A stretch of DNA of 64,000 nt, from the NCBI GenBank assembly GCA_910575565.1, contig CAJTFL010000003.1, positions 62,001-126,000 on the forward strand, given 5' to 3'. The position numbers and the translations under genes are program-made. Numbering within the stretch: the first letter of the stretch is position 1; each line of letters starts with the position of its first letter. Positions 62,088 through 64,000 of the stretch are shown here, piece by piece. This DNA comes from Lachnospiraceae bacterium (GTDB lineage Bacteria > Bacillota > Clostridia > Lachnospirales > Lachnospiraceae). The notes below the pieces were generated by a model that saw only the letters and a program-made list of their open reading frames with translations, did not search any database and was not told the DNA's origin.

Positions 62088-62328
62088 AAATGCAAATCCT
62101 TTCGTTAAATTTTTTCAAGATCTTGTTTACCTTTCCCGGGAATACTTTCCAAACTACACTTATCTCTTCCCAGGAATATTTCCCAAAATCATCCTGACCT
62201 TTCCTTAGTATAGCGAATTTTGCCCAAGAATACAAACAGTTCTTTCCGATATTCTCTCTAAAAAGATTAACGGCAGAAATTTCAAACAACAAGCCAGATA
62301 ACAAGTCAGGCAACCCGCGCCATTCGCA

Positions 62329-62384
62329 AAAAAACGGATCCATAAGCAGTATGTTCATCCCCTGCTTTCCGGAATCCGTTTTTT
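62329..62384. terminator. Bidirectional terminator after the P-type ATPase gene
   Basis: AAAAAACGGAT (62329-62339) pairs with ATCCGTTTTTT (62374-62384), an 11-bp stem with A/T tails on both sides. It lies below the minus-strand metal ATPase gene. The interval 62088-62430 otherwise holds no supported gene. Confidence 0.75.
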
Positions 62385-62430
62385 CCGCACCCTGACCGAT
62401 GCCCTATTCTTCTTTTCCTTATTCAACAAC

Positions 62431-64000
62431 CTATGATTTGCTGGCCTTCAGCGCCCTCATGGCATTTAAAATCGCAATCACAGAAACGCCAACATCCGCA
62501 AACACGGCTTCCCACATATTTGCCATACCAAAAGCGCCTAAAACCAAAACCAGTGCCTTAACCCCTAAGGCAAACACGATATTCTGCTTCACGATCCGAA
62601 GGGTTTTTCTGGAAATTTTTACTACCGACGCAATTTTCCTCACATCATCATCCATCAGCACCACATCAGCAGCCTCAATGGCCGCATCGCTTCCCATGCT
62701 CCCCATAGCAATGCCAATATCCGCCCTGGTCAGCACCGGGGCATCATTAATCCCATCCCCCACAAATGCCAGGCGCTGACCCTTCGGCTGCTTTTCCAGC
62801 AATTTTTCCACCCACTTCACTTTATCCCCTGGGAGAAGCTGGGCGTGCACCTCATCCAGCCCCAGTTCCTTCGCCACAGCCTGGGCAGCCGCCTGCCGAT
62901 CCCCGGAAAGCATAACCGTCTTTTTCACGCCTACCTTCTTCATCTCCCGGATGGCTTCCCCGGCTCCTTCCTTCACCTGATCGGAAATCACAATCGTTCC
63001 GGCAAGCTCCCCGTCACAGGCCACATATACTACCGTTCCGATTTCCTCACAAGGCGGATAAGAAATCCCGTTTTCCTCCATCAGCTTTCCATTCCCTGCA
63101 AGGACAATACTGCCGTTCACCTTGGCCCGGATCCCCTGCCCGGCAATCTCTTTTGCTTCCCTTACCTCTTCCAAATCCAAAGGCTTCCCGTAAGCCGCCT
63201 TTATGGAATTGGATACCGGGTGGCTGGAATACCCTTCGCTGTAAGCCGCAAGCCTTAATACTTCCTCTTCCCCGCGCCCTGCCGCCACTACCTTGGCTAC
63301 CTTAAACTCGCCTTTCGTCAATGTCCCGGTTTTGTCAAACACGATGGTGGTCATCTCCGCCACAGCTTCCAGGAAATTGCTCCCTTTCACCAGCACGCCG
63401 ATTTTCGATGCCGCGCCAATTCCCCCAAAAAACCCAAGGGGAACGGAAATCACCAGTGCGCAGGGACAGGAAATCACCAGGAAAATGCAGGCCCTCTGCA
63501 CCCATTCGCCCCAGCTGCCGCCGAAAACAAGCGGCAAAACCACGGCCAAGACGGCCGCACCCACAGTCACTACCGGCGTATAATACCGGGCAAAACGGGT
63601 GATGAAATTCTCCACCTTAGCCTTCTTGCTCCCTGCATTCTCCACCAGCTCCAAAATCTTTGCCACGGTGGAATCCTCGAAAGCCTTGCTCACCTGTACC
63701 TTCAAGGTTCCGCTTCCGTTAACGCAGCCGCTGATTACCTCATCCCCGGCGGCCGCCCTTCTGGGAACCGACTCCCCGGTAAGGGCCGCCGTGTCGATCA
63801 TGGACTCCCCTTCAATCACCGTTCCGTCCAGGGGAATCCTCTCCCCAGCCTTCACCACGATAACCATCCCCGGCTCCACATCATCCGGATCTACCTGGAT
63901 TAGCCGCCCGTCTTCTTCAAGGTTCGCATACTCAGGGCAGATATTCATCATTTCCGTAATGGACTGTCGTGAGCGGGACACCGCATAATTCTGGAACAGC
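62431..64000 (-). CDS. Heavy-metal P-type ATPase (Cd/Zn/Pb type), 5' end beyond window
   Basis: About 523 residues of the C-terminal part are visible, and the frame stays open to the window end (LFQNYAVSRSRQSITEMMN), so the N-terminus is missing. P1B-type landmarks are TAALTGESVP (actuator), ISCPCALVIS (metal-binding CPC helix), DKTGTLTKGEF (phosphorylated Asp), HP in the nucleotide domain (YSSHPVSNSIK) and GDGINDAPVL. The CPC and the last two helices match ZntA/CadA-like exporters of Zn, Cd and Pb. There is no nearby regulator in the window. Confidence 0.9.
   Translation of the reverse strand, partial: LFQNYAVSRSRQSITEMMNICPEYANLEEDGRLIQVDPDDVEPGMVIVVKAGERIPLDGTVIEGESMIDTAALTGESVPRRAAAGDEVISGCVNGSGTLKVQVSKAFEDSTVAKILELVENAGSKKAKVENFITRFARYYTPVVTVGAAVLAVVLPLVFGGSWGEWVQRACIFLVISCPCALVISVPLGFFGGIGAASKIGVLVKGSNFLEAVAEMTTIVFDKTGTLTKGEFKVAKVVAAGRGEEEVLRLAAYSEGYSSHPVSNSIKAAYGKPLDLEEVREAKEIAGQGIRAKVNGSIVLAGNGKLMEENGISYPPCEEIGTVVYVACDGELAGTIVISDQVKEGAGEAIREMKKVGVKKTVMLSGDRQAAAQAVAKELGLDEVHAQLLPGDKVKWVEKLLEKQPKGQRLAFVGDGINDAPVLTRADIGIAMGSMGSDAAIEAADVVLMDDDVRKIASVVKISRKTLRIVKQNIVFALGVKALVLVLGAFGMANMWEAVFADVGVSVIAILNAMRALKASKS

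Noticed and set aside
62026..62358. A 110-codon minus-strand frame upstream of the copy 2 glycosyltransferase
   Set aside because: It overlaps the glycosyltransferase start and the terminator stem, and shows no family features. It looks like chance in an intergenic region.
13000..64000. CRISPR array or tRNA genes
   Set aside because: No regularly spaced direct repeats with unique spacers and no cloverleaf-like sequences were found.

Overview
The window looks like a chromosomal segment of a Lachnospiraceae-type Clostridium (Firmicutes). The evidence is strong AGGAGG-type ribosome binding sites, TTGACA/TATAAT-type promoters, a topoisomerase parE-parC pair, AzlCD, LacI, LIV-type ABC genes and a high-GC housekeeping background cut by an AT-rich polysaccharide island. 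No rRNA, tRNA or CRISPR array was seen.

Left flank (1-12.8 kb): the first codons of asd, a type IIA topoisomerase pair (parC, parE), azlCD, a CYTH-domain protein, a scar of a sugar ABC permease, a lone cobD-like decarboxylase, an unrecognised 588-residue repeat-containing tail-anchored protein, a flavodoxin/ferredoxin fusion and glmS. A type II restriction-modification pair (12.9-15.1 kb) follows.

Surface polysaccharide island (15.1-40.0 kb): about 25 genes, all on the minus strand and mostly overlapping or nearly so. Reading from the promoter side: a degenerate tyrosine recombinase, a small membrane protein, a nucleotide-sugar aminotransferase, a FAD oxidoreductase, a GT2 enzyme, the initiating phosphoglycosyl transferase, an SDR/GNAT/acyl-carrier/AMP-ligase module, a glycosyltransferase, Wzy, Wzx, a phosphoesterase, pseudaminic acid genes (pseC, F, I, G), a diverged aminotransferase with an ATP-grasp enzyme, the UDP-L-FucNAc genes (fnlA, B, C), an O-acyltransferase and a UDP-glucuronate 4-epimerase. 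A single 5-inverting dehydratase (FnlA) is present, and no separate PseB.

Switch (40.3-42.0 kb): directly upstream of the island lies a 1.6-kb segment bounded by perfect 29-bp inverted repeats. Each repeat is a recombination-site-like dyad with an asymmetric 9-bp centre. The segment encodes an intact tyrosine integrase and carries paired 12-bp direct repeats at both ends that resemble arm-type sites. A terminator lies just outside the distal repeat. I interpret this as a self-encoded invertible switch that could phase-vary the polysaccharide operon. It is the most interesting system in the window.

Right flank (42.2-64 kb): an AAA-ATPase/PD-(D/E)XK protein; a LIV-type ABC importer (livFGMH plus lipoprotein) next to two isocitrate lyase/PEP-mutase family enzymes, a cupin and a LacI regulator that may share operator motifs; a truncated PIN toxin with its small partner; a ZIP metal transporter; an oligopeptide-type binding lipoprotein; a tandem duplication of a methyltransferase-glycosyltransferase pair with signs of gene conversion; and a heavy-metal P-type ATPase that runs off the end.
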